Assembly: GCA_964564015.1 (NCBI GenBank)
Contig: CAZLZR010000001.1
Location: 124,001-188,000 of the forward strand
Source of the DNA: Acetivibrio sp964564015
Lineage (GTDB): Bacteria; Bacillota; Clostridia; Acetivibrionales; Acetivibrionaceae
Length of the DNA stretch: 64,000 nt
Direction of reading: 5' to 3'
Part shown: positions 9,729 to 17,558 of the stretch, one piece after another
Numbering within the stretch: position 1 is the stretch's first letter
Layout: the number at the start of each line of letters is the position of its first letter
Notes under the pieces: model-generated
What the model was told of the DNA's origin: nothing
Database searches by the model: none
Seen by the model: the letters and a program-made list of their open reading frames with translations, nothing else
Position numbers and translations under genes: made by a program

Positions 9729-9944
9729 TGCCTGTTTTAGTGTCAAATGACGCAATTACTTGACCTGAGCAATAGAAGCTGTTGCCGAAAGTTTGATAAT
9801 TTGAAGCAAAAATGCCACGGATGGCATTTTTAACGTCTTGGGACAGGAGGTCCCATAGACGTGTGCGAAAATTATCAAGCTAAGGCGTACAGCTTCTATG
9901 CGAAGGTCATGTAATGGAGGTGTTTGACACTAAAACGTCAGGCA
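9729..9944. mobile_element. 216-bp MITE-like element with nested inverted repeats
   Basis: The ends are imperfect inverted repeats: the left begins TGCCTGTTTTAGTGTCAAA and the right ends TTTGACACTAAAACGTCAGGCA. Matching continues inward for ~80 bp through AATAGAAGCTGT / ACAGCTTCTAT and TTTGATAATTTGAAG / TTATCAAG. Two further hairpins fill the centre: AAAAATGCC-acggat-GGCATTTTT (9808-9831) and ACGTCTTGGGAC / GTCCCATAGACGT (9833-9862). It has no reading frame, so it would be non-autonomous. A shorter stretch like the right end occurs at 24768-24803. The element fills most of the 484-bp gap between the fusion gene and the first SPFH gene; I see no gene in that gap. Confidence 0.7.
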
Positions 9945-10096
9945 GTTCCTTCATAAGGTTTCAAATTCTTAGTTCCACCAAATTTCATTGATAGTGTAGA
10001 ATTTTGTCAAATAATATATTACAATAGATTAGTAAAGATTTTGCTTTTTTAGTATAAATATATTAAGAAAGAAAAAACAGTAAGGGGGCTTAGTGA

Positions 10097-11074
10097 ATGG
10101 AGATATTAAGCGGATTATTTTTCGGTTTTTTGGCCTGGTTTATTGTAAGATTTGTTTTTACAGGATTCTACATTGTAAATCAAAATCAAAGGGCAGTAAA
10201 AACAGTGTTTGGTCGTGCTCAACGGATTGAAAACAAAACTACTTTGGATGATCCGATATCTGAACTTCTCCGTGAGGATGAGCAAGCAAGGTATAATTTC
10301 CCTCAACTCAGGGTAATACAACCGGGAGGACCTTATTTTAAATGGCCATGGGAGAAGGTTTATAAGGTTTCTATTGCGACTGAGACTGTAAATATGGCCT
10401 TTGATCCGGAAGACAGAAGAGCAAATAATAATAACACAGTTTTAGAGGCTGTAACAAAGGATCAGTTGAATATCGGACTAACAGGTCAGATACGTTTCAG
10501 AGTGTCTGAACGCAACCTGTATGCCTATATATTCGGTGTAAAGAATCCCCTTGCCCATGTTATGGGATACTTTGTATCGGTATTAAGAGAACGTATTTCC
10601 AATTTTGAAGCTCCGGAATCTGCAGCTGAGGTTGAAACACAATCTGCTGCGGCTCAAGGTATATCTATCAATGACCTTAGAAAGAACCTTCGTGATTTGA
10701 ACGACCATATGGATAAAGAGTGTCAGGTGTCGGTAGCGCGTTATGGAGTTGTACTTGAGGCTTCGCTTATAACCGGTATAGATCCTCCAGCCGAGGTGGA
10801 ATCGGCTCTTGCAGCTATTAATACAGCTCATAACCAGGTATCATCAGATATTAGCCTTGCACAGGCGGCAGCAGACCAGAAAGTAGTACAGTCTAAGCGT
10901 GCAGTGGAGATTGAAACGCTAAATGCAGAAGCTGAAGTTGAAAAACTCAACCGTCTTGCAGAGCAGCTCTCAGAGTTGAAAACTCAAGGAGGCAAGGAAT
11001 CTCTTGATGTGTACTTGCGCAATGTTAAACTCAGTCTTTTGGATAAAACCAAGAGAATTATTAAGGAGGGCTGA
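10097..11074 (+). CDS. SPFH/band 7 membrane protein, first of a pair
   Basis: A 325-residue stomatin/prohibitin-like protein. A single N-terminal membrane segment (~5-28) is followed by the SPFH core (NQNQRAVKTVFGRAQ...GGPYFKWPWEKVYKV) and, after ~230, a helical coiled-coil tail (AQAAADQKVVQSKRAVEIETLNAEAEVEKL). Family members form large membrane-anchored rings that organise membrane domains or control proteases. Translation starts after AAGGGGG. Two bases separate it from the next gene, also SPFH, and the AAGGAGGG for that gene lies inside this one, so the two are coupled and probably form a hetero-complex. It differs from the HflK/HflC pair at 24.9-26.7 kb. The specific partner or substrate is unknown. 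Confidence 0.85.
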   Translation: MEILSGLFFGFLAWFIVRFVFTGFYIVNQNQRAVKTVFGRAQRIENKTTLDDPISELLREDEQARYNFPQLRVIQPGGPYFKWPWEKVYKVSIATETVNMAFDPEDRRANNNNTVLEAVTKDQLNIGLTGQIRFRVSERNLYAYIFGVKNPLAHVMGYFVSVLRERISNFEAPESAAEVETQSAAAQGISINDLRKNLRDLNDHMDKECQVSVARYGVVLEASLITGIDPPAEVESALAAINTAHNQVSSDISLAQAAADQKVVQSKRAVEIETLNAEAEVEKLNRLAEQLSELKTQGGKESLDVYLRNVKLSLLDKTKRIIKEG

Positions 11075-11076
11075 TT

Positions 11077-11970
11077 ATGACTACAACTGGATATGCAGTA
11101 ATATCATTCTTTGCGTTTTTGATTGGTATACCGGTATTTTTTGGTTTTCTGAAGTTTTTCGGTTTTTATGTTATAGTACAGGAGAGACAGGCACTTGTGT
11201 ATGTGCTGTTTGGTAATGTGGTCGGTCAAATAGAAGAGCCGGGATTGCATTTTTTATGGCCAAAGCTTGGAATAAGAGCACTTGTTATAAACTGGCTTGG
11301 AAGATGCTATAAGGTAAATATGAAGTTGGATCAGGAATATCTCAGAAGCCAGCCTGTAAACTCAGAAGAAGGAGCACCTATGGGTATTGGTATCTGGTAT
11401 GAAATGTATATAAGCAATCCCCTTGACTATATATTCAGAAATACTGATCCTAGAGGTTCTCTTGCAGCAAATGTAGGCAATTCAACAGTGAGATGTCTTA
11501 GTAATCTGCCTTTGGAGAAAATGTTGGTTGACCGTCACACAATGAGTAAAACCGTTAGGGATGAAGTTTCAGAAAAGTCTAGCGAATGGGGTTATATGTT
11601 GGGTTCCTGTTATGTCCGTAAGGTGCATTTCAGGGATCAGGAAATGATAAGACAGATTGAGAGCAAAGTTGTAAACCGATTAAGACAGGTAACTTCAGCT
11701 ATTAAGCAGGATGGAGCAAACCAGGTGAACATTATAAGAAGTACTGCTGATAAAACAGCTGCTGTGGACTTTGGTAAAGCTGCAACTATCAGACCTAAGA
11801 TTGTAGGTGAAACACTGCGTAAGATTGCAAATGACAAGGATGTTGCAGCTGCAATGTTTGAAATTTTAGAGACCGAACGAATTGTAGAAAAGGATATTCC
11901 TATAGAAATGGTGCCAAAGGGAGACGATTTATTGTCCCAAATGCTTGCAAGTAAGGCATATAAAAGTTAA
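11077..11970 (+). CDS. SPFH/band 7 membrane protein, second of a pair
   Basis: A 297-residue partner of the preceding SPFH protein: an N-terminal membrane segment (~5-30), then the band 7 domain (VQERQALVYVLFGNVVGQIEEPGLHFLWP) and a shorter helical tail. The C-terminal IPIEMVPKGDDLLSQMLASK resembles other bacterial SPFH proteins of unknown role. It overlaps functionally with its neighbour through shared translation signals, and the pair ends at a hairpin at 12021-12064. No catalytic residues are expected in this family. The name HflC is not justified here because a closer HflK/HflC pair is present elsewhere in the window. Confidence 0.82.
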   Translation: MTTTGYAVISFFAFLIGIPVFFGFLKFFGFYVIVQERQALVYVLFGNVVGQIEEPGLHFLWPKLGIRALVINWLGRCYKVNMKLDQEYLRSQPVNSEEGAPMGIGIWYEMYISNPLDYIFRNTDPRGSLAANVGNSTVRCLSNLPLEKMLVDRHTMSKTVRDEVSEKSSEWGYMLGSCYVRKVHFRDQEMIRQIESKVVNRLRQVTSAIKQDGANQVNIIRSTADKTAAVDFGKAATIRPKIVGETLRKIANDKDVAAAMFEILETERIVEKDIPIEMVPKGDDLLSQMLASKAYKS

Positions 11971-12020
11971 TAAACTTTTTAGATCATAGTTTGTTAATTT
12001 AATAATAAAATGTATCCTTT

Positions 12021-12064
12021 CTGCCCCTTAACTCCGCGAAATCGGAGTAAGGGGCAGCGCTTTT
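12021..12064 (+). terminator. terminator after the SPFH pair
   Basis: CTGCCCCTTaACTCCG and CGGAGTAAGGGGCAG make a ~15-bp GC-rich stem with one bulge and a six-base loop, followed by CGCTTTT. The T-run is short but the stem is very stable. Confidence 0.75.
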
Positions 12065-12162
12065 AAAAATATTAAACAAATTTAACTCTTTAAAAAAATA
12101 GACACCTTAAAGGTGCCTGATCAATATCATTCTGAAGTAAATGATTTTATATGCAGTGTAAG

Positions 12163-12230
12163 AGATAACCAAAAATAACTTCCTATTATCATATTCTGAG
12201 AATGCAGTTAAACTGGTTTTTTCTTTATGC
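12163..12230 (-). repeat. 70-bp palindromic repeat, degenerate copy (A5)
   Basis: Aligned with the copy at 41476-41545 this stretch keeps ATAACTTCCTATT, the central region and AGAGCAGGAACTTA just outside, but the terminal GGATAACG has decayed to AGATAACC and the other end to TTATGC. The flank runs on to TACCTTAA at 12256-12263, where the minus-strand lipoprotein gene has its stop codon. Confidence 0.65.
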
Positions 12231-12259
12231 AGAGCAGGAACTTAATTTTTCGCTGTACC

Positions 12260-12994
12260 TTAATACGAAATATCATCAATATATATTGTTCCGCTCCAAT
12301 CCGTGGAAGTATCTCCTTTTGTCATCTGTATACCTATTTCGCGTGTCTCGGATTCATTAGCATCAACAGGTGAAAATGTGATTTGATTCCACCCAGGTTT
12401 GAGTTCGTTTGCAATGTCATTGAAGCCACCGTCACTCCAGATATAGTCAAGACCTGTTTTAATATACATTTTAATACCATATGAACTTACTTTTAATTCT
12501 GAAGATATTAATTCTTCAGGTATATAAATATTGGCAGACAATATTTTTCCTTTTAAATTAACCGGCGGCTCAAAGTTAATTTTGAATGATCCTTGTGCAT
12601 ATTTGGAGTTGTTAAGCATACCTTTGAAATTACAGTATAGGGCAACAGATGAGGAGCCTGAGGTCTTTTGATCAGTACTTAGGGAAGCTTTTGTGAAGGC
12701 GAGCTCTCCGTGAGTACCGGTGTCCCAGGTTGAAACATCCCAGCTATTTAGCGATTCTTCAAAGTCATAGGTTACTGTTTTGGAATAACCAGCTCTATCG
12801 GGTGAGGGTTGGGATTCTGTAGATTCATCATTGCTTGTTGACTGATTTTGAACAGATGTTTTTACAACATCTGCCATAGGGGTTGACTTATCATAATTGG
12901 AAGAAGAAGCATCTCCCGATGATGCACATGAGCAAAATAAAAATACAAATGAAACAACCATCACTAAATGCAGAACTAACCTGAAGTTCTTCAT
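12260..12994 (-). CDS. lipoprotein with a galactose-binding/CBM-like domain
   Basis: A 244-residue secreted lipoprotein. The signal sequence MKNFRLVLHLVMVVSFVFLF runs into CSCASS, a loose lipobox with Cys23 as the probable lipidated residue. A Ser/Thr-rich linker (~24-70) leads to one beta-sandwich domain (~72-244) with patterns typical of carbohydrate-binding galactose-binding-like modules: TYDFEESLNSWD at its start, LKPGWNQITFSP, and WSGTIYIDDISY at its end. I cannot fix the CBM family. The start is supported by AAAGGAGGAACCC upstream on the minus strand. The stop lies in the flank of a degenerate palindromic repeat. It is probably a substrate-binding or cell-surface protein of a plant-fibre degrader; the ligand is unknown. 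Confidence 0.7.
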   Translation of the reverse strand: MKNFRLVLHLVMVVSFVFLFCSCASSGDASSSNYDKSTPMADVVKTSVQNQSTSNDESTESQPSPDRAGYSKTVTYDFEESLNSWDVSTWDTGTHGELAFTKASLSTDQKTSGSSSVALYCNFKGMLNNSKYAQGSFKINFEPPVNLKGKILSANIYIPEELISSELKVSSYGIKMYIKTGLDYIWSDGGFNDIANELKPGWNQITFSPVDANESETREIGIQMTKGDTSTDWSGTIYIDDISY

Positions 12995-13324
12995 TTGGGT
13001 TCCTCCTTTGATGGATGGATATTACTGAATCACTTAAAATGTTGAACAAAAAATAAGTAGACAAGCCTGGAAGTTCAAGTAAGGAAAAAAATAATTCGTA
13101 CTTATATTTATTATATAACAACTTTTGACACTTTTCAATAAAAAATTAAGGGGCCGATCTTTCCATAACATGGTTGGTGATAAACAAATACATTATTTAT
13201 AGGGAGACTTTAGATGTTTATACTGTGATCTGAAATTTTATGTAAACTGATAAGATCAATTTGCCGAAATTAGCATTGTGTAATCAAAGGTCATATAAAA
13301 GTAAATAATTTTGGAGTGAATTAA

Positions 13325-13408
13325 ATGAAAAAAACTACTACCAGTATGATTTATGATATTTTCACGGCATTATTTATAACTATAGTGTTATTTACAATAA
13401 GTAACTAA
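13325..13408 (+). CDS. possible 27-residue membrane peptide
   Basis: GGAG lies eight bases upstream of an ATG opening MKKTTTSMIYDIF, followed by a hydrophobic stretch ALFITIVLFTISN and a stop. It is followed by the hairpin at 13474-13527. The size and composition would suit a single-pass membrane peptide, but the frame is too short to rule out chance. The rest of the 569-bp gap (12995-13563) shows only AT-rich sequence and no other candidate gene. Confidence 0.3.
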   Translation: MKKTTTSMIYDIFTALFITIVLFTISN

Positions 13409-13473
13409 ATTAGTGTTTTCTTAAGGTTGTTAATAGAACCAAAGATTCCTCTATAATTATTAGACTAAATATC

Positions 13474-13527
13474 AAAAAGGATTTGATTAAGGTATATTGA
13501 ATTACCCTTAATGCAAATCCTTTTTTT
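13474..13527. terminator. long bidirectional terminator
   Basis: AAAAAGGATTTG (13474-13485) pairs with CAAATCCTTTTT (13514-13525), and inner ATTAAGG / CCTTAAT extends the stem. There are seven T on the + strand and five on the minus. It serves the minus-strand SLH gene ending at 13564 and any + strand transcript of the small frame before it. Confidence 0.85.
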
Positions 13528-13563
13528 GTTTTATTTCTTTATTAATAAAACAGGATACGGAGA

Positions 13564-15780
13564 TTAAGCTGGAATTACAATTATCTCAAAATCTATTGTA
13601 TTTCCGCTGTAATCAGTAAGATTTTTTATAGATAACAGACCGCCGGTTTCAGGCAAGGGTGTTTCAGCGCTGATATAAACTGTAAGTGTCCTATCATCAT
13701 CAGAAAGCTCAACAGCTTCTAATACAGCGCCTGTATCGGTTGATAAGTTGTCCATATCTGTAAATTCAATTTCTTCACTGAATCTGATAACAATTTTTGT
13801 ATGGTCAGCACTTACCAAAACACCGGTTGGTGCTGTTATATCTTCGACAACTGTAAATTCTGTTTCTTTATTTTCAATGCTGAAGGATGCAAAGTCATAT
13901 ATTTCATCTCCGACAATAAGATTATGAGTACCGATGGATAATCGTTTGGTCAGATAAAAGGTAACTGTCTTTCCATTATCGGCCAATGCAGGTTGTGAAG
14001 ATTCAAAGGGTTCTCCATCAATGGTGTAATTTGATAGAATATTCGAATTTTGTACCGGTTCACTAAATGTTAATTTTAACAAGGAATCACCTGATATTGC
14101 TACCTGTGTTATAGTTGGGGCTAAAGTGTCTTCTATATAGTCAATATTGACTGTACTATCTTTCTTCAATCCAATTTTTGATTTGACTGTTACCGATAGG
14201 TCATCCTGCTGGTTAATTGCATATTCAAGAAGTAATGTAACAGACATTCTGTCAGGAGAGAGTTCTGCGTAAATTACACGATTGTCTTCTGAAAAAAATT
14301 CGTCTGATGCAGAATAATTATTTTCATCTTCAGCTTCATCTATATACTGAATTGCTTTGTTGAAACGAAGAACAACTTCTTTAAGATTGTCGCATGTTGC
14401 ACTTTCAAGTTTCAAAATAGGTTCTGCAGGTGTTGAAGCAGGGGTGGAAGTCGGAGTAGGAGTCAAGGACGAAGTTAAAGCAGGAGTTGGAGTTAGAGTA
14501 GGTGTCAAAGTCGAAGTTAAAGCAGGAGTGGAAGTTGGAGTAATGGCCGATGTTGGAGTTGGTGTTAAAGTCGAAGTTGGTGTGGAAATTGGTTTTGCTG
14601 TTTTGTTTACATCGTAGTTATTTGAATTTCCAGTATTTCCGGAATCTTTTGTACTGCTTCCGTTTGCCGGTGTAACTTGAGTACCTGCAGGAGTACTTGT
14701 AGGAGCTACAGCAGGAATTTCGGTATTTGTCTCGTTTATATTCTGAGTAATTTTTCCGTTTTCGATTATTGCAATGCCTTTTGTTACTTTTTGTCCATTA
14801 ATTTCAACACCGTCAGAAGTAATTTCAAATTTTGCTTTTACGTCTGGTTCAACCTGGATTTGGGCAGGGCTGTTAATACAAAGTAGACTGATTATTGAAG
14901 AACCATTTATAGATAGTTTGGCATTTGTATTTCTTAAGTTTATTTCAACCCGATTTAATTTTGTGTTGATGATATTTATAGTATCAGTACCTCCAGAAAT
15001 ATACGCTGTGTCGGTTAAGGAGACATTATTGAGTGTAACTATGCCACTTCCTATACCTTCAGTGAGATACAAGTTGCCATTTATACTCATATCTTTTAAT
15101 TCTACCGAAGGCTGATTAATAATTACATGACCAGAGACATTCATAGATCCATATGTACCGGGAGCATTGCATAATACTTTTACAAGGTTATCCATAATAG
15201 TAATGAATTCAGCTCTGGTTATATATGATTTTGGGAGAAACCTGCCATCGGTATATCCTTTGATAATCCCATCGCTGGAAAGCTTGTTTACTGCTGAAAG
15301 CGCATATTTTGAGATATTCCCGGAATCTTTAAATGAATAGGTTGCCTCACTTTCAACCGAAGAATCGAGGCAAAATACCTTTAAAAGCATTACTGAAGTA
15401 TCTTCTCTGGTGATTTTTGAATCTGCGTTTGAAATGTTGCCTGTGTACCCGTTGTAGTAACCGGCTTCTCTGGCTTTTAACAATTCGTCTGAATACCATG
15501 TGCCTTGAGTTACATCGATAAACTGCGTTGATGATTTGGAAATGAAACCGAAGACCTTGTTGATTATTGTTGCCACCTCAGCTCTAGTGATATTATCATC
15601 AGGTCTTAAATCTCCGGAACCAGACCCTTTAATGATGCCGAGATCTGACCATTTTTGCATTTTTTCCTGAGCCCAATGGTTTTTAGAAACTGATTCCTCT
15701 GCAAAAGCGGAGGAAAATATTGATGTTGTTAAAATTAGTACAGCCAGAATTGCAAATAATTTCTGCTTTCTTTGATACAT
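13564..15780 (-). CDS. SLH-domain surface protein with a Pro/Thr linker and Ig-like C-terminus
   Basis: A 738-residue exported protein. The signal peptide MYQRKQKLFAILAVLILTTS ends near SAFAEES. Three SLH repeats cover ~30-215 (HWAQEKMQKWSDLGIIKG, ITRAEVATIIN, ITRAEFITIMD), anchoring it to wall polymer. A beta-rich region (~215-340) leads to a low-complexity Ser/Pro/Thr linker (~345-450) built from TPT/TST units. The last ~285 residues repeat the SbsA-like Ig module of the large S-layer-like protein at 3267-6389; both read TFSEPVQN and EFTVVED. The start is preceded by GGGGGTG on the minus strand. It is likely a cell-surface stalk or adhesin-type protein; the exact role is not visible. It ends at a strong terminator. 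Confidence 0.85.
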   Translation of the reverse strand: MYQRKQKLFAILAVLILTTSIFSSAFAEESVSKNHWAQEKMQKWSDLGIIKGSGSGDLRPDDNITRAEVATIINKVFGFISKSSTQFIDVTQGTWYSDELLKAREAGYYNGYTGNISNADSKITREDTSVMLLKVFCLDSSVESEATYSFKDSGNISKYALSAVNKLSSDGIIKGYTDGRFLPKSYITRAEFITIMDNLVKVLCNAPGTYGSMNVSGHVIINQPSVELKDMSINGNLYLTEGIGSGIVTLNNVSLTDTAYISGGTDTINIINTKLNRVEINLRNTNAKLSINGSSIISLLCINSPAQIQVEPDVKAKFEITSDGVEINGQKVTKGIAIIENGKITQNINETNTEIPAVAPTSTPAGTQVTPANGSSTKDSGNTGNSNNYDVNKTAKPISTPTSTLTPTPTSAITPTSTPALTSTLTPTLTPTPALTSSLTPTPTSTPASTPAEPILKLESATCDNLKEVVLRFNKAIQYIDEAEDENNYSASDEFFSEDNRVIYAELSPDRMSVTLLLEYAINQQDDLSVTVKSKIGLKKDSTVNIDYIEDTLAPTITQVAISGDSLLKLTFSEPVQNSNILSNYTIDGEPFESSQPALADNGKTVTFYLTKRLSIGTHNLIVGDEIYDFASFSIENKETEFTVVEDITAPTGVLVSADHTKIVIRFSEEIEFTDMDNLSTDTGAVLEAVELSDDDRTLTVYISAETPLPETGGLLSIKNLTDYSGNTIDFEIIVIPA

Positions 15781-16047
15781 TAATTAATACACCCCCAAAA
15801 ATAAATAACATGGTTGCTTGGAAATAAGAATTGAAAAGAGAAAAGCTACCATATTTATGTAGTTGTATATTAGCAAACATTTATTTGGAAGTAAAGCGTC
15901 GCAATACAAATGTTATAATTTGTTTATAATTTTAATTAGCAATGAGAAAATTAAATTTAATTTATTTTAGTATTTGTAACAAGATAACCTGCCAATGAAT
16001 ATTATGCTATTGTAAAGAACTTAATAAATTGAAAGGATGATTCAATA

Positions 16048-16170
16048 ATGGGTAAAGGTTTTGTAGGCGGTATATTTGATAACGACGAAATTTTATGGTT
16101 CATTATCCTGTTCTTATTACTGTTCTTCTGTAAGCCATGTGGACCAGTAGCAGGTGTTGCAGATTGTTAG
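16048..16170 (+). CDS. 40-residue hydrophobic small protein
   Basis: GAAAGGATG precedes an ATG opening MGKGFVGGIFDNDEILWF, followed by a strongly hydrophobic helix (IILFLLLFF) and a Cys/Pro/Gly tail ending in DC. The closely similar 34-residue frame at 16641-16745 on the opposite strand (IFGDNSEILFFILVFLILFF...DC) argues that both are real genes. Tiny Gly-rich one-helix proteins of this type occur in spore-formers, often linked to the spore, but that role is inference here. The 267 bp upstream (15781-16047) holds no other gene. Confidence 0.65.
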   Translation: MGKGFVGGIFDNDEILWFIILFLLLFFCKPCGPVAGVADC

Positions 16171-16197
16171 TTTTGTGGTTAAGCAATAACTATTGAC

Positions 16198-16475
16198 ATT
16201 TGAAGGCGCGGAACAGATCTTTTAGATATGGGGCGTATATCTCGCAACAGAATTAATTTCTAAAGCGTGCGAGATATAAACAGATGAAGTGCATTTTCAC
16301 ATTATGAAGGGTTGTAAACCGGTAGTGTGAATAAGCGCCGTCTGTAAATTGCAGATGTAATAATACTTATATATTGCCTGTATCTATGATAGTACGTGCC
16401 TTTAAATGTACCAAAACAAAGTGTTAATTAATCAATAATCAAGGGGAGCTTTAGAGCCTTCTTGATTATTTTTAT
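16198..16475 (+). ncRNA. candidate structured RNA of unknown family
   Basis: The gap between the two small genes shows ordered pairing. GGCGC (~16204) can close with GCGCC (~16335). Inside are a long hairpin ATATCTCGCA / TGCGAGATAT and a second hairpin TTCACATTA / TAGTGTGAA capped by GGTT-gtaa-ACC. CTGTaaattGCAG follows, and the region ends in the terminator at 16434-16473. I compared it by eye with lysine, glmS, T-box, cobalamin, c-di-GMP, THF and 6S patterns and found no fit. It could be a 3' UTR of the 40-residue gene or an independent RNA. Confidence 0.35.
16434..16473 (+). terminator. terminator downstream of the small hydrophobic gene
   Basis: AATAATCAAGgGG and CCTTCTTGATTATT form a ~12-bp stem with an AGCTTTAGAG-like loop, followed by a T-run (ATTTTTATG). 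Confidence 0.7.
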
Positions 16476-16570
16476 GTGAATTTTCATGTAAATGCACCGG
16501 TGGCTTATGTACTTGTATATCTGATTTAAATTAAATATGTTTTGTATTGATGTAAGCCCCATAATAGTTT

Positions 16571-16602
16571 ATGGGAACATCCGAATATCCGAATGTTCCC
16601 AT
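16571..16602. repeat. perfect 10-bp inverted repeat
   Basis: ATGGGAACAT and ATGTTCCCAT are separated by 12 bases, with CCGAATATCCGA between. It lies just beyond the stop of the minus-strand 34-residue gene but lacks a T-run on either side, so it may be an operator or an mRNA-end structure. Confidence 0.5.
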
Positions 16603-16640
16603 ATGTAAGTCAGCTATTGAAGAGAAAGATTTTAAGGTTG

Positions 16641-16745
16641 TTAGCAGTCATAGCTTCTTCCGTTGAAGAACAATATTAAGAAAACAAGGATGAAAAATAA
16701 AATTTCACTGTTATCACCAAAAATATTTTTGATACCGTCTGACAT
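16641..16745 (-). CDS. 34-residue hydrophobic small protein
   Basis: On the minus strand TTGGAGGTATAAAA precedes an ATG that opens MSDGIKNIFGDNSEILFFIL. The peptide continues as one hydrophobic helix and ends NGRSYDC. It is a paralogue of the + strand protein at 16048-16170: both have IF-D/N-EIL, the same hydrophobic core and a final DC. Good translation signals plus the paralogy make it convincing despite its length. The two genes face each other across ~470 bp. Function unknown; a spore or membrane microprotein is possible. Confidence 0.65.
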   Translation of the reverse strand: MSDGIKNIFGDNSEILFFILVFLILFFNGRSYDC

Positions 16746-16949
16746 TTTTATACCTCCAAGAAGTTTTTAGAATACTACATACTATTCATTTTTTCTTTAA
16801 TGGTGCATAAAAATTGTGATTTTTTTTATCTTTTAAAGTATTTAGAATGTGTGACATAAGCATATTTGTACATTTTGGAATTAGTTTGTCCCAGGTAGAT
16901 GATTATATGGTATAATAAAGTAAAAAGTTAATGAAAGGTGTTAGATAAT

Positions 16950-17540
16950 ATGAAAAAATTCGTGATAGGTTTAATAATAGGTAGTATCGTTACAGGAACA
17001 GCCGGGGCAGTGGCACAGGAATATATTTTAAAGCCTATAACATATGATATAACAGTAAATGGAAAAAGTTTGCAAGATAAAGAATACCCTATGTTAAACT
17101 TGAATGGAACGACTTATTTGAGCCTTAGAAAGACAACCGAAGCAATAGGGGCTGAACTTTTCTGGAATCAGGAAACCAGAACAGCGGAATTGACTACAGT
17201 TAAGAATAACAATGTTCATGAAGAAGAAACTATCACTAGCGGAAGTTTGGCTATGAAGTCGGATTATATTGAACTGGGGGATGAACCTGTAAAGTATGTA
17301 ATAAATGATAGTGAATACTATATAGAGTTTTCAAGGTTTGCAAGTTGTACGACTTCAGATGCACAAAATTATTATATCAAAATACCTGGCAAGGGAGAAT
17401 TAACGCTGCCTAAACAGGAAGGAAGCGACAAACTTAAGCCTAACAGTTCAATAATTGAATATGGCAATTCTACATACATAAAAATATCAGCCTTAAATTT
17501 TACTACAGAAATAAAGGATAACAAGCTTTGGCTAAAATAA
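16950..17540 (+). CDS. secreted stalk-domain (copper amine oxidase N-terminal-like) protein
   Basis: A 196-residue protein. The ATG at 16950 is preferred over the GTG at 16938 because AAAGG lies ~11 bases upstream. A signal peptide or membrane anchor (MKKFVIGLIIGSIVTGTAGAV) is followed by a domain of the copper amine oxidase N1/stalk type (~30-90, ITVNGKSLQDKEYPMLNLNG, TYLSLRKTTEAIGAE). These modules are common in clostridial exported proteins and are not enzymes. The C-terminal half (~95-196) ends with a second partial motif (GNSTYIKISALNF). The gene is followed 18 bp later by a lipoprotein gene, so they are probably co-transcribed. Role unknown. Confidence 0.7.
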   Translation: MKKFVIGLIIGSIVTGTAGAVAQEYILKPITYDITVNGKSLQDKEYPMLNLNGTTYLSLRKTTEAIGAELFWNQETRTAELTTVKNNNVHEEETITSGSLAMKSDYIELGDEPVKYVINDSEYYIEFSRFASCTTSDAQNYYIKIPGKGELTLPKQEGSDKLKPNSSIIEYGNSTYIKISALNFTTEIKDNKLWLK

Positions 17541-17558
17541 ACCAGTGGAGGATGATTA

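Noticed and set aside
14410..14620. Tandem repeat that might be a CRISPR or minisatellite
   Set aside because: It is the coding repeat of the TPT/TST linker; units are irregular and there are no spacers.
14357..15115. Three + strand frames opposite the SLH gene
   Set aside because: They are shadows of the low-complexity Ser/Pro/Thr linker and beta-rich region of the minus-strand gene.
16198..16400. Lysine or glmS RNA suggested by GGCGCG and AAGCGCC
   Set aside because: Only the closing helix resembles those RNAs; the conserved internal blocks are missing.
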